Source: WTGU01 sp965242855 (GTDB lineage Bacteria; Pseudomonadota; Alphaproteobacteria; UBA828). Taken from it: DNA of 64,000 bases. A program made the position numbers and the translations under genes. The notes below the pieces were generated by a model. That model searched no databases, had not been told where the DNA came from, and worked only from the letters and a program-made list of their open reading frames with translations. Position 1 is the first letter of the stretch, and each line of letters starts with the position of its first letter. The stretch spans positions 992,001 to 1,056,000 of the forward strand of contig OZ251509.1 in the NCBI GenBank assembly GCA_965242855.1. The letters run 5' to 3'. This document shows positions 56,633 through 64,000 of this stretch, one piece after another.

Positions 56633-57382
56633 ATGCGCGCGAGGACCGGCGACTACGCCCTGATCACCGGCGGCGCCCGCGGCATCGGCCGCGCGGCGGC
56701 TGCGCGGCTGCGCGAGGGCGGCTGCCGCGTCGTGGTGTTCGACCGCGTCGCGCCGGAGGATCCGGTGGAGCTGTTCGTCGCGGTCGATCTCGCCGATACG
56801 GCGGGCACCGCGCGGGCGCTGGAGCGGGCGCTCGACGGGCGGCGCATCACGCGCCTGGTCAACAACGTGGGCACCGTGCGCCCGGCCCTCCTCGAAGATG
56901 CGACGCTCGCCGATTTCGACGACCTGATGGCGCTCAACGTGCGCTGTGCGATCCAGTGCGCCAAGGCGCTGGCGCCCGGGATGCGCGCCGAGAAGTTCGG
57001 GCGGATCGTCAACATCTCCAGCCGCTCGGTGCGCGGCAAGGAGCTCCGCACCAACTACGCGGCGACCAAGGCGGCGCTCGTCGGCCTCACCCGCACCTGG
57101 GCGCTGGAGCTCGCGGCCGACGGCATCACGGTCAACTGCATCTGCCCCGGCCCGACGGCGACCGAGCTCTACGTGGAGGCGAACCCGCCCGATTCCCCCC
57201 GCACCCGCGCGGCGCTCGCCGCCATCCCGGTCGGCCGCATCGGCACGCCGGAGGACATGGCGCACGCCATCGCCTTCTTCCTCGACCGGCGCAGCGCCTT
57301 CGTCACCGGCCAGGCGCTCATGGTCTGCGGCGGCTCCAGCCTCGGCGCCCGCGAACATCACGCCCCGGCACCCGAACGGTAA
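56633..57382 (+). CDS. SDR family oxidoreductase
   Basis: A classical short-chain dehydrogenase of about 249 residues. It shows TGGARGIGRAAAARL, NNVGTVRP (in place of the usual NNAG), the Ser in VNISSRSVRGKE and the catalytic YAATKAALVG. NAD(H) or NADP(H) dependence is not evident. An in-frame ATG at 56612 would add MTRDEHD from within the tandem repeat; 56633 is preferred as giving the usual short N-terminus, but the start is uncertain. It follows the LLM oxidoreductase on the same strand by about 100 bp. Confidence 0.88.
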   Translation: MRARTGDYALITGGARGIGRAAAARLREGGCRVVVFDRVAPEDPVELFVAVDLADTAGTARALERALDGRRITRLVNNVGTVRPALLEDATLADFDDLMALNVRCAIQCAKALAPGMRAEKFGRIVNISSRSVRGKELRTNYAATKAALVGLTRTWALELAADGITVNCICPGPTATELYVEANPPDSPRTRAALAAIPVGRIGTPEDMAHAIAFFLDRRSAFVTGQALMVCGGSSLGAREHHAPAPER

Positions 57383-57439
57383 TTCCACCCCCCCTTCGTC
57401 GCCCCCGTGCGTGGCGAGGGCGGTCCGGTGCGGCGCCGC

Positions 57440-59443
57440 CTACCGCTTCGCCCCGAAGGAGCCGGTGTAGAGGTCCTGCTTGAAGACGCCGCCGACCTCC
57501 TGGTGTTGTGGCCCGAAGAACTCGCCTCTGATGTAGTTGTCGAGGCCAAAGATATAACCGTCCTGGAAGCCGCCGTCATGCAACCATATGTCGTTCCATC
57601 GCATGTCGCGCGCGGCCGCGCCGGTGTCGAGATTGCGGACGTTCGTGAACGCCACGTCGACGGTCGAGAAGCCACCGAGGTCGACGGTGATCGCGGCATC
57701 GCCTTGGATCGTCCCGGGCGCGGCCCCGCTCGTGTCGAAGCCCATCATCACGCCGTTCCATGCGGCGGTTCCGAGTCCAGCGCCGGGATTGGTTCCGGGC
57801 GCGTCGCCGAACGCATAGGGGAAGGTGGACCATGATCCCGAAGGGGCGTCGTGATCCAACCGCGCGAGTCCGAACGATCCGTGCTCCATGAGGCCGACGT
57901 ATTCGCCCCAGGAGTAGGCGTTCTCGCCGGTCACACGCCCCCGGCCCTGCGCCAGATCGACTCCGCGATGGCGCATGACCGGCCGCCATTCGCCGCCCAC
58001 TTCGAGGGCGAGTCGCTCCTCGTCTCCGAAGTACCCTCCCCACCGGCAAACGACCCCATCGCAGCGAACGTCCTCCGCGCCGGTGTTCGTGAACTCCTCC
58101 CTGATGAGTCGGATACTCGCCGCCTGGAGAAGGCGCCCGGCGCGGTCGATGATCTGCTGCGAGGTCAGCTCGAGCGGTTCGCCGCCGATGCGGGAACGCG
58201 CGCTGTCCGCCGACGGCAGCCAAAGCCAATCGGGAACCGTCGGCGTTTCGGGGGAGGCCAGCTTCCCGGCCGCGAAGGCGCCGATGTAGCGGCTTTGAGT
58301 CCCGTCGCTGTAGGTGACCTTGCCCCCGGCGGTGCCGGCCGCAAGACGCGGATCGCCCGCGCCGTCCGGGATGCTGGAGAAGCGCCCGCCCCACGATCCG
58401 CTTTGCTCCGTGACCCCCAACCCCGCCTGCTGCACGGTGGCGCTGAAGAGCGTGACGTCGCTGGCGCGGAACGTGCCGTCCGAACCGACTTGCGCCGCGC
58501 CGAGGCGAATCTGATAGTCGGTAGGAACCTTGTCGTGGGCCTCCTGCGCGCCGGTCTCGGCGTCCGTGGTGACACCCGAAAGCAGGAGGTTTCTCTTGCA
58601 TCCGATGCAGCCCCGGATGGTGTCGTCGGCGAAGTCGGCGGTCAACGTAGCGACCCCCTCGAACGTGCCCACGTCCGTGTTTCCCGATGCTCCCCGGGTG
58701 ACGTAGCTCCCTCCGCTCCATCCTTCGTAACGCGCGGTCCCCGCGGCGGGCAGGGCCGGCGGCGTCCGAAGCTCCGGCCCGTCCACGAACGCGCCCGTTT
58801 CGGCGCTGGTGACGGTCGGCGCGGTGGACAGCAGGTTCCGCCCGGCGACGTGGAGCCAGGAGCCGGCCGCCAGCCAGTCGCTCGAATCGTCGTCGGCCGA
58901 CGTGACCGCGAGGCGGGCGACGGTGGCGGCGCTGTCGGAGACGTTCAGGGTCTCCCAACCGCCCGCCGTCCGCTCCCCTCCGGGAATGCCGAACGGCGAA
59001 TGATCGACCGTTGTGTATTCGGCGAAGGAGTAGCCGCAATCTTCGACGCAGACCCTGCGACCCGCGCCGGGCACGGACTCTTCGACCGAGTCGGCCGTGT
59101 CCAGCGTGAGCGTGCTCGAAGCCGCGCGCGCGATCTTCACGGTCAAGCCGGCGCCGTCGAAGGCCGCGCCGGCCCGGTCCGTGGTGATGCCGCTCGCATC
59201 GACGTTCGTCGATTGCGTGACGCTGCCGAAGCGCGGGAGGGCGGTGGCGGCGCGGTCCGCGGCATCGCCCGTCTTCGCGCGATCGGCGTTGCGAATCCCA
59301 TCGGCATCGAGCGCCCCGTCGGTCGGCGTCGGATTCGCCGCCGTCGGTGCGCCGTCCCCGCCCCCGCCGCCGCACGCGGCGAGCGAGAGGGCGAGGCAGA
59401 GCACGGCCGCGAGAGCCGCAAGGTGTCGTCCGGTTCCGTGCAT
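57440..59443 (-). CDS. TbpB-like surface lipoprotein
   Basis: The 667-residue product has a lipoprotein signal with lipobox LSLAAC near residue 24, followed by a Gly-rich linker. The long beta-rich body ends in GEFFGPQHQEVGGVFKQDLY and GSFGAKR, the pattern of transferrin-binding protein B-type C-terminal barrels. A central cysteine pair (CIGC) and VRCDGVVCRW may form disulfides. GGAGG precedes the ATG at 59443. Iron acquisition or another surface-binding role is possible; no TonB receptor gene is adjacent, so ligand is unknown. Confidence 0.8.
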   Translation of the reverse strand: MHGTGRHLAALAAVLCLALSLAACGGGGGDGAPTAANPTPTDGALDADGIRNADRAKTGDAADRAATALPRFGSVTQSTNVDASGITTDRAGAAFDGAGLTVKIARAASSTLTLDTADSVEESVPGAGRRVCVEDCGYSFAEYTTVDHSPFGIPGGERTAGGWETLNVSDSAATVARLAVTSADDDSSDWLAAGSWLHVAGRNLLSTAPTVTSAETGAFVDGPELRTPPALPAAGTARYEGWSGGSYVTRGASGNTDVGTFEGVATLTADFADDTIRGCIGCKRNLLLSGVTTDAETGAQEAHDKVPTDYQIRLGAAQVGSDGTFRASDVTLFSATVQQAGLGVTEQSGSWGGRFSSIPDGAGDPRLAAGTAGGKVTYSDGTQSRYIGAFAAGKLASPETPTVPDWLWLPSADSARSRIGGEPLELTSQQIIDRAGRLLQAASIRLIREEFTNTGAEDVRCDGVVCRWGGYFGDEERLALEVGGEWRPVMRHRGVDLAQGRGRVTGENAYSWGEYVGLMEHGSFGLARLDHDAPSGSWSTFPYAFGDAPGTNPGAGLGTAAWNGVMMGFDTSGAAPGTIQGDAAITVDLGGFSTVDVAFTNVRNLDTGAAARDMRWNDIWLHDGGFQDGYIFGLDNYIRGEFFGPQHQEVGGVFKQDLYTGSFGAKR

Positions 59444-59489
59444 CGAGTCCTCCGTGCGGTTGCCACGGCGCCGACGGTGCCGGGCCGTT

Positions 59490-59616
59490 GCAAACTCCAC
59501 ACGGATAGCGTGAGCCCCGCCTATTCGCCGGGCATGGGCGGCCAAACCCAAGCCGGATCGAGGGCTGTTCTATTCAGCGGGCGACCCGACGGAGCGGGTA
59601 GCCGTATGGAGTTTGC
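59490..59616. repeat. Possible MITE-like element with 15-bp inverted ends
   Basis: GCAAACTCCACACGG (59490-59504) and CCGTATGGAGTTTGC (59602-59616) are inverted copies matching at 14 of 15 positions, and looser similarity continues inward. They enclose 97 bp without an ORF. No target duplication was found at the edges. Confidence 0.45.
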
Positions 59617-59660
59617 GAGCGTGACTTTGGCAGACGGGGCGGCGGCGCGTCAATCGGGAC

Positions 59661-59712
59661 ACGGCCGTTTCCGTGCGCGGGGCCGCGGCGCGCACGAGGA
59701 ATCAGCGGCGGC
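59661..59712. repeat. Direct repeat, left copy (flanks TIR cassette)
   Basis: 52 bp matching 61526-61576 with one indel and one mismatch: ACGGCCGTTTCCGTGCGCGG, then a GC block, then CGAGGAATCAGCGGCGGC. In the right copy the TCA is the mutL stop codon (minus strand), so this copy is a displaced fragment of the mutL 3' end region. Confidence 0.8.
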
Positions 59713-59766
59713 AGCGGCTCACGTCCTGGCGCAAGGGGGGCGTCACGGGACGGGGCGCCGGTCGGG

Positions 59767-60150
59767 GATCCCGAGGCGGGGCTGCATGTGAAGAGGGACA
59801 GCCGGTCGGTTCATGCGGGAGTGGACGAGGACGGGTTCATCCACCGCCAGACAGTGACGCCGGGCAACGTCCACGACAGCCGGGAGCGCGACCGGCTTCT
59901 GTTGGGCGACGAGGCGGCGCTGTTGACCGAGGCGGACAAGCGTCGCAACGCCGGGGTCGCGGTGGTGCGGTCTGGAGTGGAACGGGCCTTCGCCGTCTAC
60001 AAGCGGTGCTACCCTCTTCGCAAGCTTCATCCGGCGACGGGGGTGCCGCGGGGTCCGTTCACACTTCTTTCCCCCGCAGGGGGGAGATCGGGAGGGGGGA
60101 GGCCCGCGGTTCCGCAATGCTGCGCAATTCCCACTCCTCCACCGGTTTGA
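59767..60150 (+). pseudogene. Decayed IS5-type transposase fragment
   Basis: The frame reads DPEAGLHVKRDSRSVHAGVDEDGFIH, then QTVTPGNVHDSRERDRLLLG and DEAALL, as in the central DDE region of IS5-family transposases. It jumps to KRRNAGVAVVRSGVERAFAVYKRCYPLRKL from the C-terminal region. The catalytic middle and both ends are missing and homology ends near 60027, so it is an inactive relic with an internal deletion. It lies between the left direct repeat and the TIR cassette. Confidence 0.75.
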
Positions 60151-60197
60151 GAAATGCGGGTTGGCATCCCGGGAGCGCTGACAGAACCACCCCCGCT

Positions 60198-60683
60198 TTA
60201 GATGGCCAGTGCAATCAGAAGAACAGCGTACAGGACGAGAAAGGCCCGTGGGAGCCATCGCTCGATGTCGGTCACGGCGCGATACGATCGGCCTCGGCCC
60301 TGGTCTGCCCGCCGCCATTCGCACGTGTACGGTGCCGCCGGAAGATGCCGCTCGAACTCGAGGATCAGCTCGAACTTCACGCGGTTCAGCTCCTTGTGCG
60401 ACCAGATGATCCAGGACCAGAGCAGAGAGACGGCGATGCCCAGGACCAGAGCGGACACCGCCCACCAATTTTGGCCGATCCCCGCGGGCTGAATGCCGTA
60501 CAGGGCGACGAGTCCGGCGTTGAGGGCGAGAAGCAGTCGGCTTGAGGCGAGGCGACGCGCGCTCACGCGATCGGCCGACTGCACGTAGAGCTTGTACTGC
60601 TCAAGGAGGTCGGCGGTGAAGGTCTCGCCGTAGGCGTCTCTCGAACACCGAACGACGCCCCTGCCGGGCGGCCGACCGGCCAT
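60198..60683 (-). CDS. RipA-like small multi-helix membrane protein (putative TIR partner)
   Basis: The 161-residue protein has a cytoplasmic N-terminal helix region (ADLLEQYKLYVQSADRVSARR), two membrane helices at about residues 47-64 and 73-95, a cytoplasmic segment with KFELILEFERHLPAAPY, and a third helix at about 143-161. The motif order resembles the RipA family of octameric membrane proteins, from memory of that family. The ATG at 60683 is 3 bp after the TIR-gene stop, so the two are one transcript. By analogy with other TIR-linked membrane proteins it could be the effector or membrane anchor; this is inference. Confidence 0.72.
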   Translation of the reverse strand: MAGRPPGRGVVRCSRDAYGETFTADLLEQYKLYVQSADRVSARRLASSRLLLALNAGLVALYGIQPAGIGQNWWAVSALVLGIAVSLLWSWIIWSHKELNRVKFELILEFERHLPAAPYTCEWRRADQGRGRSYRAVTDIERWLPRAFLVLYAVLLIALAI

Positions 60684-60686
60684 GTG

Positions 60687-61070
60687 TTATCCCTGCGCGT
60701 AAATCAGATCGCGAAGGTTCTGCCAGCTCCAATCACGAATCTGGTCCGACGCCAGCGCCGTCGCCGGCTTGGTGCAGTTGGCATGACCCCGCAGCAAAAA
60801 GTAGCGCTTGCCCTCCTCCCGGGTGATAGTGAGCTCTGCGGCTACCCCTTTGGCCGTGTCGGTATGAGCTCCGCAGATGACGATGGTAAGGTCGGCGTTG
60901 CGGATGATGCTTCGGACTTTCCGCTTCCACTTCTCGTCGTAAGGTGCCCTGACTGAGCAATCGACGATCGAGAACGGCGAATCGGGGCGTTTCGATTGGG
61001 CGACCAGATCGCCGCGAAGGCTGTTGTCGTGGTCAAAGTCGAAGCTGATGAATACGCGCTTCTTGGCCAT
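60687..61070 (-). CDS. TIR-like domain protein (MTH538 type)
   Basis: The 127-residue product is a single small TIR-like Rossmann domain. It has beta-1 RVFISFDFDHD, a loop with VRAPYDEKWKRKVRSIIRNA, beta-3 DLTIVICGAHT, and GVAAELTITREEGKRYFLLRG, where Glu79 is at the position of the TIR NADase glutamate. The fold is that of Thoeris ThsB and MTH538, which signal through nucleotide products in antiphage defence. GGAGA lies 8 bp before the ATG at 61070. It is the first gene of a two-gene cassette with its own promoter, and sits between IS debris and mutL. Confidence 0.82.
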   Translation of the reverse strand: MAKKRVFISFDFDHDNSLRGDLVAQSKRPDSPFSIVDCSVRAPYDEKWKRKVRSIIRNADLTIVICGAHTDTAKGVAAELTITREEGKRYFLLRGHANCTKPATALASDQIRDWSWQNLRDLIYAQG

Positions 61071-61565
61071 GTTCGGGGGTCTCCATCGTTCGGGCCGTCC
61101 GCGGGCCCAGAGGATTCAGACGTAGCCGGATGATTGGGTATCGGCATCTCGTGTCAATGGATTGCCCTGGTTCACCGCCCGCGCCTCGCCCCCCTGAGAG
61201 TAGGCGCCCGCATAGACGCCGAACGAACGCCAAGGCACTCCGGCGTTGCTTTCCTCGTGCACGCCGCCGCTGTTGACGATCGTTCCATCGCAGTCGGCGG
61301 CGGCGGGAAGCGCCGCAGGAACCGCCAGCAGGAAGGCGAGCGCCGCCCCGGCGATGGGGGAGGAAAATTTCCGTTTTATTTCAATATGTTGCGGGGGAGG
61401 GAGCGTTCCTGGAGGCTTCGGTCATGGTTCGGTCGATCCCTGTTCGGTGCGTCTCCCTGGCCGGCCGTCTTCGCGCGGACCGGCTATTCGTCGCGCACCC
61501 TAACAGCCGCCGCCGACGGAACGCAACGGCCGTTTCCGTGCGCGGGCCGCGGCGCGCGCGAGGAA
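61071..61565 (-). other. Intergenic region between TIR gene and mutL, with promoter and repeat
   Basis: 495 bp holding the TIR promoter (61130-61157) and the right copy of the direct repeat (61526-61576). Around 61364-61390 there is a short A/T-rich patch. No gene was recognised. Confidence 0.5.
61130..61157 (-). promoter_or_regulatory. Candidate sigma70 promoter of the TIR cassette
   Basis: On the minus strand, a perfect -35 TTGACA (61157-61152), a 16-bp spacer and AATCAT as -10 (61135-61130, 4 of 6 matches). The TIR ATG is 60 bp downstream. It indicates the cassette is transcribed independently of mutL. Confidence 0.6.
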
Positions 61566-61576
61566 TCAGCGGCGGC
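61526..61576. repeat. Direct repeat, right copy (at mutL 3' end)
   Basis: 51 bp nearly identical to 59661-59712. It starts in the intergenic DNA and runs 11 bp into mutL, covering its stop codon (TCA on this strand) and last codons. The two copies bracket about 1.8 kb holding the IS relic and TIR cassette. Confidence 0.8.
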
Positions 61577-63380
61577 CGAACAGGCGCTCGATGTCGGCGA
61601 GCTTCAACGCGACGTAGGTGGGGCGGCCGTGGTTGCACTGGCCGGCGCGGGGGGTCGCCTCCATCTGGCGCAGCAGGGCGTTCATCTCGTCGGCGTTGAG
61701 CCTGCGCCCGGCGCGGACGCTGCCGTGGCAGGCGAGGGTGCCGCAGATGTCGCCGAGTCGTTGCCGCAGCGCGGTCGCCTCGTCCCATTCGGCGAGTTCG
61801 TCCGCGAGGTCGCGCACCAGGCCCTGCGTGTCGCCGTCACCCGTCAGCGCCGGCACCTCGCGCACCACCACGGCGCCCCGGCCGAAGCGCTCCAGCACCA
61901 GGCCGAGCTCGGCGAATTCGCCGGCCCGCGCCGCCAGCCTCTCCGCCGCCGCCTCGTCCAGCTCGACCACCTCCGGGATCAACAGAATCTGGCGCCGGAC
62001 GCCGGCGTCGGCGAGCGCGGCCTTCATCCGCTCGTACACGATGCGCTCGTGGGCAGCGTGCTGATCCACGATCACGATGCCGTCCTCGGTCTGCGCCACG
62101 ATGTAGGTGTCGTGGACCTGCCCGCGGGCGACGCCCAGGGGCCAGGAAGGCGGCGGCGCGTCGTCGCCCGCCTCCGGCGCGCTCTCGATCCGCGCGGAAG
62201 GCGCGGCGAGCGGCGCCTCGTAGCCGGCGCGCGCCTCCCGCAGGCCGGGCGGCGCCGCCGGGGAGGCGGGGCCGGGGAAGGGGGCCGGCGCGCGCCCCTG
62301 CGTGCGTCCTTGCGTATGCCCCTGCGCGCCCGGCTCCAGCGCCGCCAGGGCGCGGTCGGCGACCGTCGTCGCCGCGCGGTGGCCGGCGGCGGCGAGCGCC
62401 CGCGTGAGCGCGCCGACGATCAGCCCCCGCACCAGGGCCGCGTCGCGGAAGCGGACCTCCGCCTTGGCCGGATGGACGTTCACGTCGACCGTCTCGGGCG
62501 GCAGGTCGACGAACAGCGCCACCATCGGGTGGCGCCCCTGATGGAGCACGTCGCGATAGGCCGCGCGCACGGCGCCGTGCAGCAGGCGGTCGCGCACCGG
62601 CCGGCCGTTGACGAAGAGATATTGATGCCCCGCGCTGGCCCGGCTGAGCGTCGGCACCGCGGCGTGGCCGGCGAGCCGGACGTCGCCGCGCGCGGCGTCG
62701 ATGGGCAGCGCGTTCTCGGCGAAGGCGCGGCCCATGACCAGCGCCAGCCGCTCCAGCCTGCCGCCCGGAAGGTCGTCCCGCGGCCCGTCGCGCAGAACCG
62801 CCCGCCCGTCGCAGGTCAGGGTGAAGCCGAGGCCGGGGTGGCACATGGCCAAGCGTTGCACGACGTCGACGGCGTGGGCCGTTTCGGTGCGCGGCGCCTT
62901 CAGGAATTTGAGACGCGCCGGAGTCGCGTAGAACAGGTCCTCCACCGTGACGGTGGTCCCCGGCTGCCGCGCCGCCGGTGCGCAGGCGCCCGCCGCGCCG
63001 CCGGCGACGGCGAGCGCCCAGGCGTTCTCCGCGCCGGGCGCGCGGCTCGTGATCGCGAGCCGGCTGACCGCCGCGATCGAGGGCAGCGCCTCGCCCCGGA
63101 AGCCCAGGGTCTCGATGCGCCGGAGGTCGCCGTCGCTCGCCAGCTTCGAGGTGGCGTGGCGGGCGATGGCGAGGGACAGTTCGTCGCGGCCCATGCCGCC
63201 GCCGTCGTCGGCGACCTTGACGAGGCGGCGGCCGCCTTCCTCCAGCGCCACGTCGATCGCCCGCGCCCCGGCGTCGATGGCGTTCTCGACCAGTTCCTTC
63301 ACCGCCGAGGCCGGGCGCTCGATCACTTCGCCGGCGGCGATCCGGTTGACGACGCCCTCCGGCAGCACGCGGATCGTCAC
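61566..63380 (-). CDS. mutL: DNA mismatch repair protein MutL (endonuclease type)
   Basis: MutL couples MutS mismatch recognition to strand incision. The 604-residue product starts from a GTG at 63380 and has the GHKL ATPase motifs NRIAAGEVIERPASAVKELVENAIDAGA-type block near residues 12-39, ADDGGGMG and TLGFRGEALPSI. A Pro/Gly/Gln-rich linker covers about 345-415. The C-terminal dimerisation domain carries the metal endonuclease motif DQHAAHERIVYE (439-450), ACHGSVRAG and CNHGRPT. The pgi stop overlaps its start by 4 bp. Confidence 0.95.
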   Translation of the reverse strand: MTIRVLPEGVVNRIAAGEVIERPASAVKELVENAIDAGARAIDVALEEGGRRLVKVADDGGGMGRDELSLAIARHATSKLASDGDLRRIETLGFRGEALPSIAAVSRLAITSRAPGAENAWALAVAGGAAGACAPAARQPGTTVTVEDLFYATPARLKFLKAPRTETAHAVDVVQRLAMCHPGLGFTLTCDGRAVLRDGPRDDLPGGRLERLALVMGRAFAENALPIDAARGDVRLAGHAAVPTLSRASAGHQYLFVNGRPVRDRLLHGAVRAAYRDVLHQGRHPMVALFVDLPPETVDVNVHPAKAEVRFRDAALVRGLIVGALTRALAAAGHRAATTVADRALAALEPGAQGHTQGRTQGRAPAPFPGPASPAAPPGLREARAGYEAPLAAPSARIESAPEAGDDAPPPSWPLGVARGQVHDTYIVAQTEDGIVIVDQHAAHERIVYERMKAALADAGVRRQILLIPEVVELDEAAAERLAARAGEFAELGLVLERFGRGAVVVREVPALTGDGDTQGLVRDLADELAEWDEATALRQRLGDICGTLACHGSVRAGRRLNADEMNALLRQMEATPRAGQCNHGRPTYVALKLADIERLFGRR

Positions 63381-64000
63381 CGCCCGGCCTCCAGGTGGCG
63401 GCGCGCCAGCCGCTTGCCGCGCTCCACCGCCGGCTGATCGAAGGGATCGACGGCCAGCAGGTGGGCGGCGATGACGGTCTCCAGCATGAAATGCATCATC
63501 AGCGCCCCCACGGCCCGCGCGTCGCCCGCCGGAACGGTCAGGCGGCGCACCGGCCGTCCGGCCCGGGCCAGGGCCTCCGCCGTGGCCCGCGCCTGGGCCG
63601 CGACCAGCGTACCGATGCTGTGTCCGCCGAGCCAGCCCGCGCCCACCGCCTCGGCGAGGGCCGCCGGCACGCGGCGCGGCGTCGGGTCGGGCGCTTCGAG
63701 GATGGTGAAGAGCTTGTCGGCCGGCCCGTCCAGGAAGAGCTGCAACTGGCTGTGCTGGTCCACCGGGCCGGGCGCCACGATCGGCGTCGAGCCGCGCCCG
63801 TTCTTGCCGAGCGATTCGGCCCAGAGCTGCCGATACCAGAGCCCGAAGGCGTCGAGCGCCGGGCCGTAGGGCATGAGCACCGTGCTCGCCGCCGGCCGGG
63901 CGCGCATGGTCGCGACCGCCAGCGCGGCGCCCACCGCCGGCGCCGAGTCGGCGGAATCGCGCGCGTCCAGCGCCGCCGTCAGGACGCAAGCCGCGCCCGC
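63377..64000 (-). CDS. pgi: Glucose-6-phosphate isomerase (partial, 5' end outside window)
   Basis: Only the C-terminal 207 residues are present; the frame is open at the window edge. It shows the family blocks LDAFGLWYRQLWAESLGKNG, PVDQHSQLQLFLDGP and VDPFDQPAVERGKRLA with the catalytic Lys region, matching Pgi C-termini. The protein interconverts glucose-6-phosphate and fructose-6-phosphate. The GTGA overlap couples it to mutL. Confidence 0.93.
   Translation of the reverse strand, partial: AGAACVLTAALDARDSADSAPAVGAALAVATMRARPAASTVLMPYGPALDAFGLWYRQLWAESLGKNGRGSTPIVAPGPVDQHSQLQLFLDGPADKLFTILEAPDPTPRRVPAALAEAVGAGWLGGHSIGTLVAAQARATAEALARAGRPVRRLTVPAGDARAVGALMMHFMLETVIAAHLLAVDPFDQPAVERGKRLARRHLEAGR

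Larger units (their letters stand above)
59444..59762 (-). other. Intergenic region upstream of the TbpB-like gene, with repeats
   Basis: About 320 bp between the lipoprotein start and the transposase relic. It contains an inverted-repeat pair (59490-59616) and the left copy of a direct repeat shared with the mutL 3' end (59661-59712), both listed separately. No gene or clear Fur-type site was recognised. Confidence 0.5.

Noticed and set aside
57851..59791. 646-residue plus-strand frame antisense to the TbpB-like lipoprotein
   Set aside because: No signal, domain or Shine-Dalgarno sequence; the minus strand has a lipobox, Shine-Dalgarno sequence and barrel motifs.
62301..62345. Short HTQGRTQGR-type repeat in MutL
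   Set aside because: It lies in the disordered linker of MutL and is ordinary low-complexity sequence.
61134..63437. 767-residue plus-strand frame antisense to mutL
   Set aside because: High-GC shadow; mutL motifs on the minus strand are complete.

Overview
This 64 kb window of high-GC DNA comes from an alphaproteobacterium, most likely a Rhodospirillales-like lineage. The evidence is gene content and order: tig-clpP-clpX-lon-hupB followed by a complete nuoA-N operon, then birA-coaX-rnj-mce-DUF1467, an F1-only atpHAGDC operon, and a lon promoter matching the alphaproteobacterial heat-shock consensus. I see no rRNA, CRISPR array or intact insertion sequence.

Layout. 1-11 kb: 3' end of an N-formylglutamate amidohydrolase, folD and a YggT membrane protein (minus strand), then ssb-gyrA-coaD-queA-tgt (plus), tRNA-Lys, and a MmgE/PrpD protein paired with a divergent M19 dipeptidase-like protein. 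11-19.5 kb: a one-domain voltage-gated cation channel, tRNA-Leu, trigger factor, ClpP, ClpX, Lon and HU (a proteostasis block), then tRNA-Val and tRNA-Asp. 19.6-33.8 kb: all 14 subunits of NADH:quinone oxidoreductase, uninterrupted. 33.8-39.5 kb: birA, coaX, RNase J, methylmalonyl-CoA epimerase, a DUF1467 protein and a DNA-3-methyladenine glycosylase. The coaX frame runs into about 1.2 kb of foreign-looking, phage-like DNA encoding a zinc ribbon and a methyltransferase.

39.5-52 kb: two tandem secreted beta-barrel-like paralogues, a decayed ankyrin gene, an AT-rich patch with two palindromes, a Gfo/Idh/MocA oxidoreductase, the F1 ATPase genes (minus), priA (minus), a transaldolase-type aldolase, xerC and a second, frameshifted ankyrin gene. 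52-57.4 kb: a minus-strand acyl-CoA-type catabolic operon (methylisocitrate-lyase-like, CaiB/BaiF CoA-transferase, crotonase-fold protein), divergent from an LLM-class flavin oxidoreductase and an SDR dehydrogenase. 57.4-64 kb: a large TbpB-like surface lipoprotein, a decayed IS5-type transposase, a two-gene TIR plus small-membrane-protein cassette, mutL, and the 3' end of pgi.

Most of the window is core metabolism. The two places that break the pattern are (i) the TIR/RipA-like cassette at 60.2-61.1 kb, which has its own promoter and is bracketed by a ~51-bp direct repeat containing the mutL stop codon, a plausible mobile immunity module; and (ii) the in-frame CoaX-zinc ribbon-methyltransferase fusion at 34.6-36.6 kb. 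All functional statements are inferred from sequence reading and family knowledge; no database search was run.
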